DNA of 64,000 nucleotides, taken from contig NC_091219.1 in the NCBI RefSeq assembly GCF_040958095.1, forward strand, positions 23,949,702 through 24,013,701, in the 5' to 3' direction. Numbering within the stretch: the first letter of the stretch is position 1; each line of letters starts with the position of its first letter. This DNA is from Procambarus clarkii. Its lineage: Eukaryota > Arthropoda > Malacostraca > Decapoda > Cambaridae. Below are positions 1-10,289 of the stretch, in pieces. Made by a program: the position numbers and the translations under genes. The notes below the pieces were generated by a model, which saw only the letters and a list, made by a program, of their open reading frames with translations, did no database searches and was not told the DNA's origin.

Positions 1-271
1 CATCACTGGTAGTGCTATGTTATGTATTCACTCATGCTATACCTACTCAGTTCGCCCTCGTTAATACCTTCATATTTTCAGTCAAGATGCTGGAAAGTTA
101 TCCATAAATGATTAGTTGTGTTGAGTTAAAATGAGGTAAAGGTTAGGCAGAGTAAAATATATTGTGATGCTAGTTTTCCCCCACTCTGTCAATCCCTGAA
201 TGCCTCTTTATTTCATTTCTAGAATGCTGCTGACATATCCTATTCATATGTGGCTCCAGTTACATGACCAT

Positions 272-345
272 GTCGTGGTGTAGTGGTCTAGAGGATGTGT
301 TTAGTACAAAGTGTGGGTTCGAATCCTCCTCATGGCTCCTACGGA
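272..345 (+). repeat. tRNA-like SINE head fragment
   Basis: It starts with a tRNA A-box-like stretch (GTGGTGTAGTGG) and has a B-box-like GGGTTCGAATCC at about 315-326. Its head resembles the SINE at 8905-9160. It has no clear acceptor stem or anticodon arm, so I read it as a SINE remnant and not a tRNA gene. Confidence 0.5.
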
Positions 346-349
346 TTTT

Positions 350-915
350 CTCATTGGTACATCATGTTAATGTAATTTCATTGTGCATTTGCTTCGTTAT
401 TACGGTTGTTTTTTACAATCCTCGACTGTTGTCATTAACAGTACATCGTCTGCTAACATCGACATGCACGACTCAACCTCTGTAGTTAGCTCATTAACAT
501 AAATGAGAAATATTATGGGTTCTGGCAGCAATCCTAGAGATACTTTGCTTGTTATTCCACGCCAGTCAGACCTCTCGCCCTCACTGTGACACTCTGCCTC
601 CTGTCCGTGAGAGACTCTTTAACTCAAAATATTCTGTTTAAATTTCAAAAAATTTAATTTCAAAATTTTAACTCAAAGTCTTCCACTCAAATTTGTATTA
701 TAGTCTCTTATGTGGAACTCTCTGAAGCTTTTAAAATCCAGAAATTCGCAATTTGTCTAATTTTCTCTTTCTATCATATATTCCTTACTTTATCGCTGTG
801 CTCCAGTAAGTTCATAATTTATCTTCCCTTAAAGCCATGTTGGTGTTTATTTACATACCTAATCCTCTTTAGATGTTTACTAATCATATTCAAATTGTTA
901 CACACACACACACAC
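350..915. other. AT-rich intergenic stretch, no gene seen
   Basis: No ORF with recognisable protein similarity is present. The sequence is AT-rich and ends in a short CA microsatellite at about 901-918. It may hold decayed repeats that I cannot classify. Confidence 0.4.
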
Positions 916-920
916 ACGCA

Positions 921-1096
921 CAGGAAGCAGCCCGTAACAGCTGTCTAACTCCCAGGTACTTATTTACTGCTAGGTAACAGGGGGCATCAGGGTGAAAGAA
1001 ACTGTCCATTTTTGTTTCTGCCGGCGCCGGGAATCGAACTCCCGACCACAGGACTACGTATCCAACGTGCTGTCCACTCAGCCACCAGCGCCCAAC
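921..1096 (-). repeat. tRNA-derived SINE (family 1), minus strand
   Basis: Read on the minus strand, it has a tRNA-like head (GCTGAGTGGACAGC) and a B-box-like GAGTTCGATTCCC, followed by a body with the CCTAGCAGTAAATA-type motif and a tail ending GGGCTGCTTCCT. The same body recurs at 2159-2345, 3785-4022, 44945-45190 and elsewhere, so it is a dispersed family. Confidence 0.75.
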
Positions 1097-1261
1097 ATGT
1101 GTTCTAAGGACCCATCTGTGTAGTTTGAGGACTGTCTTTGTGTCAAAGTACTCATCTGTGTATTCGCTGGCGTTATACATGTTATACATTATATATGCAA
1201 TCTGTGTGTGTGTGAGTGTGTGTGTACTCACTTAGTTGTGTGAGACCCAAGTGTGTTGCCG

Positions 1262-1556
1262 TAAGCTACGACTGGGACTGTGGTAGTGTATGAGAGGCAC
1301 TCATCACTGGCTACGACTGGGACTCGGGTAGTGTATGAGAGGCACTCATCACTGGCTACGACTGGGACTCGGGTAGTGTATGAGAGGCACTCATCACTGG
1401 CTACGACTGGGACTGTGGTAGTGTATGAGAGGCACTCATCACTGGCTACGACTGGGACTGTGGTAGTGTATGAGAGGCACTCATCACTGGCTACGACTGG
1501 GACTCGGGTAGTGTATGAGAGGCACTCATCACTGGCTACGACTGGGACTCGGGTAA
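1262..1556. repeat. 45-bp minisatellite, about 6.5 copies
   Basis: A 45-bp unit containing GTGTATGAGAGGCACTCATC is repeated head to tail, with two interleaved variants that differ at GACTCGG versus GACTGTGG. Because 45 is a multiple of three, frames stay open on both strands and give 15-residue periodic ORFs (1280-1720 plus, 1228-1584 minus). I do not regard these as genes. Confidence 0.9.
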
Positions 1557-1926
1557 GTCTTGACAACATGACCCTCGCTCTCACCCAGGGCCTCGTCGTA
1601 CAGGTCTCCCTGCGTTTGAAAGCGTCCGGGTCATCTTGTATGGATAGTTATAACCAAGGAGGCGCTGCAAGAGGCAAATGTCTACCCAGATACAGACAGC
1701 ATAAGTTCTTGCCTCACTGAGCATTAACTACACTCCGGACACACAGGGAACACAGGTGAGTGTTAACTACACTCAAACAAACTTACACACATTCTTCATC
1801 TGGTTTCTCCCTGCACTGTAAGCTTTCACCTCGGACAAATAAGCCAGCTTGAACCAAGTCTCACATGACAGGGAAGTCGAGAACAAATATTATAATTAAC
1901 TTTTTTTCGGGAACACAACCTGTGTG

Positions 1927-2153
<227 letters not shown>

Positions 2154-2158
2154 ACAGC

Positions 2159-2345
2159 TAGGGGACCTGATAGCTGAGTGGACAGCTACTCTGGACTCGT
2201 AATCCTAGGGTCCGTGTTCGACCCCGGCTGATGGCAGAAACAAGATGGGCACAGCACAGTTCACCCTGATGCCTCCGTTACCTAGCAGTAAATAGGTACC
2301 AGGGAGTTAGACAGCTGTTACGGGCTGCTTCCTGGGGGTGTGTGG
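2159..2345 (+). repeat. tRNA-derived SINE (family 1), plus strand
   Basis: The tRNA-like head has an A-box-like AGCTGAGTGGACAGC and a B-box-like GTGTTCGACCCC. The family body follows (CCTAGCAGTAAATAGG, GGGCTGCTTCCTGG). It lies directly after the AT microsatellite. Confidence 0.8.
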
Positions 2346-2555
2346 GGGAAAATAATAATAGTTAGTAAAAGTTGATTGATTGACAGTCGAGAGGCAGGCC
2401 GAAAGAGCAGAGCTCAACTCCCACAAGCACAACTAGGTGAATACGTTAGGTTTATATCGAGGTCCCCCTCCCCCCTAAGGTGGAACAACTTTTTTTTTTT
2501 GGCAGGGATATTCCTGCGCGGGGCCCTAAGCCTCTGGCTGGCCCACTGTGGAACT

Positions 2556-2712
2556 ACTGACCCTCCCCAGGATGCATCCTTACAACAAACTAACTCCCGG
2601 GTATATATTTATTCCTAGCTGAATAGAGATATTTAGGTGATAGGAAACATCCCTAACCGTTACTGTTCCTCCCGGGATTGCTGACTGAGTGTCGAGAACG
2701 AACACAACTGAA
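2556..2712 (-). repeat. Degenerate tRNA-derived SINE, minus strand
   Basis: The fragment has the CCCAGGATGCA start, a TATTTATTCCTAGCTG body and a decayed tRNA-like head near GTGTCGAGAACGAAC. It belongs with the SINEs at 12765-12945 and 33240-33440. Confidence 0.6.
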
Positions 2713-3059
2713 CTTCAGAGACACTTGCATGACAGAGGGCGTCATGCGCGCGCTTTGGCCTGGCAGTGACCATGTTGTTGTTGTTGTTTTAGATTTAGCT
2801 ACTCTGAACGAAATGTCCATGTAGCACGGGCTATGGCGAGCCCGTAATTGAGTTCGGTTATTGGTGATAACCTTGTTAATGTGATATTTGGGTCAAAGTT
2901 TTAAGTAAGTAATTATCAAAAGAAGGCACCAAGCCGGGAAGGCTATGTAGCACCATCAAATGTACAGAATAATGGTGGTATGATTTCTACCCCCCCCCCA
3001 CGTTTCTTTTTCGCTTCTGTTTTAGCGCACTGGTTTTAGTCTTGTTTTAATAACATTTA

Positions 3060-3680
3060 TCTTGGTGGCGGATGTAAATGCACAGTGTTCACTAGTGTAT
3101 CCCATTCTTCAACTGCTTTTCTGATCATTGTAATCGCTGTGAAATTTGCATCTAATGCAGCAGCTGTCGATGGATTAATGTTGAGTTTGATGCGCAGGGC
3201 TTCAGTTGCTTCACATTCCAGTAAGCAGTGCAATAGTGGCGTCTCTGCTTCTGTTCCACAGATATGACACTTTAACTATTGGGTTTATTACCTCCCAGCA
3301 GCACTTGTAACCAAGTCTGAGTCTGTGTATGGCTACTGCAATGTCTCTGAATATCTTTTTGTCAGACTTGAAAGAGTAGTACCCAGTGGCTTGTTCGTAC
3401 CATATCCTTCCGCTACTTTGGCTCTGTGGTGACTTTTGATAGTTGGGAGTATTTTCTTCTTGATTTGCTCCTTAATCTGTGAAAAACTTGGGGGTATTTG
3501 AACCTGTACAACAGGTAGAGCAGTGGCAGTTTTTGCTGGCGAATCTGCCGGCAGTGACCAGAAATTGTCAGTAAGTGTGGTGGAGGAACGTGACGGTGGG
3601 TGACGTGTTCACACAACTTGCGTGTGGGGCCAGGCTTTATTTTTTTTTGTTCTGCGGTGAAAGCTTTCACTTCTGCTTTC
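3060..3680 (-). mobile_element. LINE 3'-end fragment (I-type, zinc-knuckle C-terminus)
   Basis: On the minus strand the reading frames give a stretch like the end of the longer LINE ORF at 7054-8340: a VAIHRLRLGYKC segment, then CHICG, then LLHCLLECE, a CCHC-like knuckle found at the C-terminus of RNase H-bearing LINE polyproteins. The body is broken and 5'-truncated. The family assignment is by motif only. Confidence 0.65.
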
Positions 3681-3692
3681 GTAGTGTGTGAG

Positions 3693-3694
3693 AG

Positions 3695-3783
<89 letters not shown>
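3693..3783. repeat. (GT)n microsatellite
   Basis: An almost pure GT dinucleotide run of about 90 bp. The Cys/Val ORFs across it are artefacts. Confidence 0.97.
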
Positions 3784-3784
<1 letters not shown>

Positions 3785-3785
<1 letters not shown>

Positions 3786-4022
3786 TCACCTAGTTGTGCT
3801 TGCTGGGGGTGAGCTCTGCTCTTTCGGGCTGCCTCTCAAGTATCAATCAACTGTTACTATTATTTTTTTCACACACACCCAGGAAGCAGCCCGTAACAGC
3901 TGTCTAACTCCCAGGTACCTATTTACTGCTAGGTAACAGGGGCATCAGGGTGAATGAAACTGCCCATTTGTCTCTGTCTAGTCCGGGAATCGAACCCGGA
4001 CCACAGGACCAGTACCCTACCA
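3785..4022 (-). repeat. tRNA-derived SINE (family 1), minus strand
   Basis: The body contains CCAGGAAGCAGCCCGTAACA and TTTACTGCTAGGTAACAGG. The tRNA-like head reads GGTTCGATTCCCGG on the minus strand. It abuts the inverted-repeat element at 4024. Confidence 0.8.
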
Positions 4023-4023
4023 G

Positions 4024-4379
4024 ACCCGTCCTCTTATAAATTAGGTCGCATTTCGCTCGTATGCGCTACGGTCAAATATCGAAGTAATTCAAAATAGAAA
4101 TTTATTTTCCAATTAAATTTGGATTTTGTTTTCCAAAACAGCATGTTAAGGGTCCTTTGGTAGGAAATTAGGAGGGCAAGAAGTTCTCTTGAGGTTTCAA
4201 AACGTCATGGAAACCGTTAGTTGAAAGTTTACTCTCCGAACCTAACAGCTTAAGCCAAAGGACCCAAAACAGAAAACGGGACAGTACGTCCTCACTTTCG
4301 TTAGCCGATTTCATTTGGAATTACGTCGATTTTTCGCCACATACGAGTGAAAAGCGACGTAATTTGTAAGAGGACGGGT
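4024..4379. mobile_element. MITE with terminal inverted repeats of about 40 bp
   Basis: The ends read ACCCGTCCTCTTATAAATTA and, inverted, ACCCGTCCTCTTACAAATTA, and the match continues inward for about 40 bp with a few mismatches. The 356-bp interior has no ORF and is partly self-complementary (AAAGGACCC versus GGGTCCTTT). This is the structure of a non-autonomous DNA transposon. The superfamily and target-site duplication are not clear to me. Confidence 0.75.
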
Positions 4380-4539
4380 TGCACAACTCCCTACACCATA
4401 CCCACTGGGCAAGTTCCTTTCGGGTTCAATTTATGAGCTCTACTCATTGATACTGCAGATCTGTACTGCTGTCCTGTGAGGGAACAGGGTCCTGTAACGT
4501 GACGAGTTTGCTCACTTTTCATTTATCTACTAATTTAAA

Positions 4540-5235
4540 ATCAATTTGCTGACGCAACCCTGCCAACGTGTAAGAAAGTACGTTCCACCAACACTGTTCT
4601 CCACACTATAGTAATCGAAAACTGCAAATACCTCGTTGTGGTTGTCAACAGTGATGCCATATTTGAATAAAGCTTAGAGTCAAAGAAAGACTTTGAGACA
4701 AAAATAGCTGGTAAACACAGTGCTAAGAGTGCTAAAACTGTCAGACTGTTGTATATAATGGTTGCTGGACCCCCAGTTGACTGCCACGTCTTATCATGGA
4801 GTTCCTCCAGTACTAGGCTAAAAACGCGAGAACCAATACAAAATAGAGCAATGAGAATAATTCTTGGTGGTCCCAGATGCACAAGAATCATCATCTTAGG
4901 GAAGAGCTGAAACTTCTCACCATACACGAAAGAACTAAATAAGTAAAGGCGACCTTCTGCATTAAGACCATGAGAGACTCAACCGCGAGCAAGTCTTTCT
5001 GCCACACCAATACGCAGGTTGTATGTTAACTGCTTGAGTACAAGTGTTGCCAACCCTCATCAAATTGAGTGTTACTCCTGTATGCAGTGAACCAGGTAAT
5101 GATATCCTACCTTATCTAACCCTTCTAATATACATCCATCACAAAAAAATGTAAAGAAATCCAGAGCTACTCGAAGAATCAACACTTTACACTGTTTAAA
5201 AAATAATCTACCGCCAATAGTGCACTGATTGCTCT
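4540..5235 (+). mobile_element. LINE fragment (I-type RT C-terminal part)
   Basis: Plus-strand frames give NRAMRIILGGPRCT followed by a basic stretch. This matches the N-terminus of the minus-strand LINE ORF at 7054-8340 (MQNEALRIILGCPRTTK). Several frame changes show it is decayed. Confidence 0.6.
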
Positions 5236-6360
5236 GCTAAACTGTCAACTAGTCGCCCGGCAGCAACCTGTGAGGTGCAGAAACAACACATGTACAGACT
5301 ACAAGTGTGACACTAAACAACTGCTTAGCTCCACACGCACACAGCTGCACTACAACTACACACTAATACAGTAGAGTAATATTCTGTGGCTCAAAGACTG
5401 CTCTTCAAGTACTTGATAATAACTCTTACAAAATAGTTATTAGTAATGCCTTAACATAGATGATTAAAAGTATCTGATGTACAGAACACGGGGTTTAGAA
5501 TCTCGTTTGTATTAATTTAGGGTAGCATGGGCATTACCCATATTCTAGAAATAGGCTGTAATATTATTTCACATATAAATGTCCATAACATATTTGCCAA
5601 CAAGGTGCACTCTCAGTTATAGACACTGAACAGGAGTCAGGACAGTCTTTAATACTATATTAGTGAATGGCTAGTTATCAAACGGTTTTAGAACAAATTA
5701 CATGAAATATCTGCAGCTTTGTAAATATTTAATTTACTCATAATCTACTCAAACGTTTACTGACCTAGGCAAATAGACAACACTCTCGTGCCATGTATGC
5801 CTAATGGCAATCATCCTGTGAGACGGGGATATTTGGTGAACATACAACATAATATAAACAGTGCCAGGTTGCACAGTGCCTGGAGCCTACGAGACAGTGG
5901 GTGGGGGTAGGGGAGGCGAGGCTACGAAAACTAAACAATTTCTTTATTCTACACAAGATTATTAAATTGATTCCAAGGTACGTTTTCCATTTATTTATTA
6001 CTTAACCGTATATTAGTGTATATTTGTTACTTGATTATTTGCTATACTATTCCACTCGACCTCCAAACACCACCACTCCTCCACACAGAAAAACAACTTG
6101 GATCCCGCCGTTAGAAAGACGGGGTCCAAGAGCTAATAGCTCGATTCTGCAGGCACAAATAGTAAATACACAACAGACCACATAAAACTCGCGTTTGCAA
6201 TCACGCATGAAATTGCATATCATCATTCAGCGCTCATCCCCAGCGGCGAATGCGCCGAATGTTAACTGAAGCGCAGGAACGAGTGGCTATCGTACAGAGG
6301 ACACTTTAATTTATTTCACCCCGGGATTTACCTAACCACATCTCTAAAAGCAAAGTATAT
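5236..6360. other. Intergenic stretch, no gene seen
   Basis: No ORF of convincing composition is present. There is a short G-rich run at about 5898-5918 (GGGTGGGGGTAGGGGAGG). Moderate GC and some CpG occur at about 6180-6300. I see no promoter or repeat signature that I can name. Confidence 0.4.
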
Positions 6361-6364
6361 CGTC

Positions 6365-6545
6365 CTCAGAATGCTACCCACAGCCACAGAATGCTGACTA
6401 ACTGCAAGGTACCTATTTATTTGCTCCTAGATGAACATAAACGTATAAGGAAACATGTTCAACAAACTCACCCTGCCCAGGAATTTACTGGAGACCAATC
6501 GGTTGCGAGTCAGTTGTGCTAACCACTCTGCTTCAGATCATGTCG
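6365..6545 (-). repeat. Degenerate tRNA-derived SINE, minus strand
   Basis: Body motifs such as AAGGTACCTATTTATTTGCT and a decayed minus-strand tRNA-like head near the right end (GTTGCGAGTCAGTTGTGCTA) place it with the other minus-strand SINEs. Confidence 0.55.
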
Positions 6546-6734
6546 ACACATTAGTGACCTTGTTCTTATAGCAGGGATGATACGTTGGTCTCTGGATGCA
6601 GCGTCACAACATTTTACAGTATTCCTAAATATTATATTGATGTATTACCCCCAATGTAGGTGTATGAAATATATCACGTTTGTCCTAGGGTGCACCTATT
6701 GTACACACTCCACGAGTCACAGTGAGTCAGTTGC

Positions 6735-8340
6735 TTAGTTAGTTTAGTTCATTTATTATGCACCCCATACCCATCTTGTGGGCGGTAGTGGAAAGGGTTA
6801 CAGAGGCACATAATGGGCTCAGGGACTGAACCCCACAATTCATTTAGCTAAGCAAGTTACAATCTTGATGAGCTAGTTACAAAATTCAATATAAGTCATC
6901 ACATCAACAATGGGTTCGAGATCGACCTCAAGTACAGGTTCTAAATTAAGCAACTGACATATGTGGAGAGCTAGTGTCAAAATTTATATGTTTGTCCTGC
7001 ACACCGCCCCCCATCCAGTGGGCAGCGGTGGATAGGTTACAATCACTTAGTTACTACCTACAGTTAGCAAACTGGGGATATTTGGCTAAAATTTCTGGTA
7101 GCAGATCATTTTGAATGAAATATTGACACATCGCTGGAACATTGGTTATAGAATTGTCTCTAAATTCACGTATCTTTTCGCACTCCATCACATAGTGACG
7201 GAGGGTGTGCGAATAATTTTGTTGACACAGTTTACATTTGGTCAGGTCTACATCAGCAGATAATGAGAATTCCCAGAGATACTTGTAACCGAGTCTAAGC
7301 CGAGCAGTAGTAACATCTAGAAGTCTGCTGATTTTATTGGATGATCCATAGATGTGTGGCTCCTCTTGCATGATAGTATGATGATAGATGGAATTACTGG
7401 TGTCAATTTCACTTTGCCTCAGATCTACAAGATCTTGTTGAAGTTCTCGGTGTACAGCTGCTCTCAGATTGCTCATTGACAATCCAAGGTTACACTCAAC
7501 GGCTCCTTTAAAGGCAGATTCTTTGGCTAACTTATCAGCTCTATCATGCATTCGGAGGCCAACATGAGATGGAGACCACATGAAATGGACTCTGTTACCA
7601 TCCTTAGTAATTTTGTTGTATTTGTGTCTAGCTTCGGACACGAGCATGTTACAGTTATGTCTTAAAGAGTTGAGAGCATTTAAGGATGATAAGGAGTCAC
7701 TTACAATTAATGTATCAAGTTTTGAGACTTGTACACATTTCAGTGCAAGGATCAAGGCAAATAGTTCAGTCTGAAGGGTAGAGGCCCAGTTGTTTATACG
7801 GACTCCCCACTCAAAGTATAGGCCATCGCCCATTGTCAGGACAACTGCACTTCCAGCTGCACCCGTGGTGCGGTGTAGGGAACCATCAGTGTATATAATT
7901 TGAGAGAGAGAATGCTCTGTGGACAGAGCATCAATATGGCTTAAGGCGTTGAGCTTTGCCTCAAGACGAAGCTTGGGCTGATCTCTAATTTGCTTCTTGG
8001 GTGGAAAGGGAGGGATTAAAACTGGAAAGGGTGTAACCTCCCACGGTGCAGGAAAGTGCCGCTGTTGTTTCTCTTGGTACAAATCATGAACCTGATACAT
8101 TCTGAGTTGGGTTCCAGTTTTTGTTATCCATTTGGAACAATGCTGATCTTCAATAAAGAAATTCTGGAGGGCTTCTGTGCAAGGATTAGGATGAGTTAGC
8201 CTAAGCATTTTTATACCAATTTGACAGTTAATTTCAGTAACACGATCAACAACGCTCAGAATATTAAGTTCCTTTCTCATATTAAGTATCTTTGTGGTAC
8301 GAGGGCACCCAAGGATTATCCTCAAGGCTTCGTTTTGCAA
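6735..8340 (-). mobile_element. LINE 3' half (I-type) with RNase H domain and 3' UTR
   Basis: A 428-residue open frame (7054-8340) begins inside a LINE polyprotein, just after the reverse transcriptase (QNEALRIILGCPRTTK). It then carries an RNase H domain with the expected acidic residues: YTDGSLH, TELFALILAL, SDSLSSL, and a late Asp in HDRADKLAKES. A terminal zinc knuckle follows (CKLC, then H and C in LRHYVMEC). RNase H with a terminal knuckle is known for I-group LINEs. The 3' UTR continues to about 6735 and includes a CCCCATACCC motif that recurs at 9790-9860, 48866-49020 and 58090-58195. The element is 5'-truncated; upstream sequence changes abruptly at about 8341 into another repeat family. 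This ORF is unusually intact, but it is not a host gene. Confidence 0.85.
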
Positions 8341-8728
8341 TTACTTCCATTTTTCCCTCTCATTTATCCAATTAATATCCAATATTCCGTGTTCTGTCTT
8401 GTGTTGGTCAAAAGTTTGTTCACCTCATCCAAAATTGTTGCAACATATCACCTCACCCAAATGCGAGTATATAAGACAAGCTGTTTAAGTGTTTAGCATA
8501 AGTAAAACTTTTAGTGTTTAGTGTTTTCAGGTTACAGTTGTGTGTGTAAACTAAAGTCTTTGAAAATGTAATAAGTTATTACGAAACGCGTTCAAGCGTC
8601 GCGTCAGACTAGAAATAAAAATGAATTTTGGAGAATTGATTTTTCAATTACCATCGACAGTAAAAAGAAACATAAGAAATATTGAGAAAATTCGTGTTAG
8701 AATTATTAATCTTACTTTTTCGGTCATA

Positions 8729-8738
<10 letters not shown>
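8341..8738 (+). repeat. Dispersed repeat 'X', copy 1
   Basis: It contains TTCTGTCTTGTGTTGGTCAA, ACTAAAGTCTTTGAAAATGT, the CG-rich CGAAACGCGTTCAAGCGTC and ATTGAGAAAATTCGTG. The same block recurs at 9400-9670 (+), 9205-9328 (-) and 60640-60935 (+). It has no ORF of its own. It may be the end of a Penelope-like or other retroelement, but I cannot classify it. Confidence 0.7.

Positions 8739-8815
<77 letters not shown>
8735..8815. repeat. (AT)n microsatellite
   Basis: A long pure AT run in which repeat X ends. Confidence 0.97.
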
Positions 8816-8817
<2 letters not shown>

Positions 8818-8818
8818 C

Positions 8819-8880
8819 ATACATATGCGAACAAGCCTGAATGGTCCCCAGGCATATATGCAACCGAAAACTCACTATAC
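8819..8880 (-). repeat. Short SINE fragment, same family as 34285-34485
   Basis: GCGAACAAGCCTGAATGGTC and CATATATGCAACCGAAAACT match the 34.3-kb SINE with few changes. Only the body is present. Confidence 0.6.
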
Positions 8881-8904
8881 TATATATATATATAAATATA
8901 ATAG

Positions 8905-9165
8905 TCTCCGTGGTGTAGTGGTAAGACACTCGCCTGGCGTTCCGCGAGCGCTATGTCATGGGTTCGTATCCTGGCCGGGGAGGATTTACTGGGCACAATT
9001 CCTTAACTGTAGCCTCTGTTTAACGCAACAGAAAAATGTGTACTTGGATGAAAAAACGATTCTTCACGGCAGGGGATCGTATTCCAGGGACCTGCCCGAA
9101 ACGCTACGCGTACTAGTGGCTGTACAAGAATGTAACAACTCTTGTATATATCTCAAAAAAAAAAA
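8905..9165 (+). repeat. tRNA-derived SINE (family 2), plus strand
   Basis: The head is tRNA-like, with A-box TGGTGTAGTGG and B-box GGTTCGTATCC. A body follows with CGATTCTTC, CGTATTCCAGGGACC and a tail ending in TGTAACAACTCTTGTATATA. A near-identical copy lies at 60035-60295. The tail (ACGCTACGCGTACTAGTGGC) resembles the 3' end of the LINE at 60936-63471, suggesting a shared LINE-type tail. Confidence 0.85.
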
Positions 9166-9204
9166 ATATATATATATATAAAACTCTATATATATACAGT
9201 ATGT

Positions 9205-9328
9205 TGTTGAATATGACCGAAAGGGTAAGATTAATAATTCTAACATGAATCTTCTTAATATTTCTTACGTTTTTCTTCACTGTCGAAGGTAACTGAAAAA
9301 TTAATTCTCCAAAATTAATTTTGTACAT
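9205..9328 (-). repeat. Dispersed repeat 'X', inverted partial copy
   Basis: This is the reverse complement of the right part of the 8341-8738 repeat (TATGACCGAAAGGGTAAG, TTAATATTTCTTACG). It lies inverted relative to copies on both sides. Confidence 0.75.
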
Positions 9329-9371
9329 GGGGTCTTGAAGTGGGTCAACATTTTACCCACTTCAAGACCCC
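9329..9371. repeat. Perfect 17-bp inverted repeat (9-nt loop)
   Basis: GGGGTCTTGAAGTGGGT at 9329-9345 is followed after nine bases by its exact reverse complement at 9355-9371. It sits between the inverted and the direct copies of repeat X, possibly as a junction or end structure. Confidence 0.9.
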
Positions 9372-9394
9372 GAACCAACATAGAAGCAGCAAGA

Positions 9395-9667
9395 GAAAGT
9401 ATGGGCCAATAGGCCTCCTGCAGTTACTTCCGTTTGATGTTTTCATACCCAATTTATACCCACTGATTCATGTTGTCACCTCACCCAAAACTTTAGTGAC
9501 ATATCACCTCACCGAAAGCAAATATAAGCATAATGCATGTTATGTGTAAACCAAGTCTTTGAAAATGTAAGAAGCCATACGAAATGCTTATAGGCGTCAG
9601 ACCAAAAATAAAAATGTAAAAAATAAATTTTGGATAATTAATTTTTCAATTACCCTCGACAGTGAAG

Positions 9668-9668
<1 letters not shown>
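9395..9668 (+). repeat. Dispersed repeat 'X', copy 3
   Basis: It starts with GGGCCAATAGGCCTCCTGCA and continues with CATATCACCTCACCGAAAG and AGTCTTTGAAAATGTAAG. It is homologous to 8341-8738 and 60640-60935. Confidence 0.7.
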
Positions 9669-9738
<70 letters not shown>

Positions 9739-9748
9739 GTGTGTGTGG
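9669..9748. repeat. Compound microsatellite (AT)n (GTAT)n (GT)n
   Basis: A simple sequence run; no gene. Confidence 0.95.
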
Positions 9749-9789
9749 TGGTATATATGGTATGCAAACAAACTATGGGGTTCAGTTCA

Positions 9790-9860
9790 TAAACCCATTA
9801 TGTGCTCCTGTAACCCTTTCCACCACCGCCCACTGGATGGGTATGGGGTGCATAATAAAG
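9790..9860 (+). repeat. 3' UTR piece of the I-type LINE, plus strand
   Basis: TGTAACCCTTTCCACCACCG and TGGGTATGGGGTGCATAATA are the reverse complement of the 6735-7053 LINE tail. Confidence 0.75.
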
Positions 9861-10055
9861 AAATTGAAATTGAGTAAGGGGGGGGGGGCTATTAACTACC
9901 ATTCACAGGATGAGTAAGAGGATGCACAATAAACGACTGCTCACAGGATGTGTAAGGGGATGCACTATAAACTACTGCTCACAAGATGATTAAAGGGGTG
10001 CACTATAAAATACCGTTCACAGGATGAATAAGGGGGTGCACAATAAACTAGTCAC
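9861..10055. repeat. Tandem repeat of about 48-50 bp attached to the LINE tail
   Basis: Four imperfect units share CACAGGATG, AAGGGGATGCAC and AATAAACTAC. They resemble serial degenerate copies of the last part of the adjacent LINE 3' end (GGGGTGCATAATAAA). Confidence 0.75.
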
Positions 10056-10289
10056 CACAGGCAGCAACAATCAAATCAATTCAAACATTTACAATGAATA
10101 CTAAAATGCCTTTTTGTGTATCCATCCCACGAACAGAAGGCTGCCTCGAGATACTGGATGCTTCAGAGGCAACAACTACATATGCACATCCTTCTGCTTA
10201 ACAAAGTTACTTAGTTTTATTATACATTAACCTACATATTATATGCATTACGTGTTGCAATATGACATGCAGAAACCATATAAGGGCAT

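Noticed and set aside
1280-1720. Plus and minus ORFs over the 45-bp repeat
   Set aside because: Openness follows from a stop-free unit of 45 bp; there is no domain, and both strands are open.
2159-2235. tRNA-like sequence, considered as a tRNA gene
   Set aside because: B-box and A-box are present but the stems do not close properly and the sequence runs on into a dispersed SINE body. The same applies to the other tRNA-like heads.
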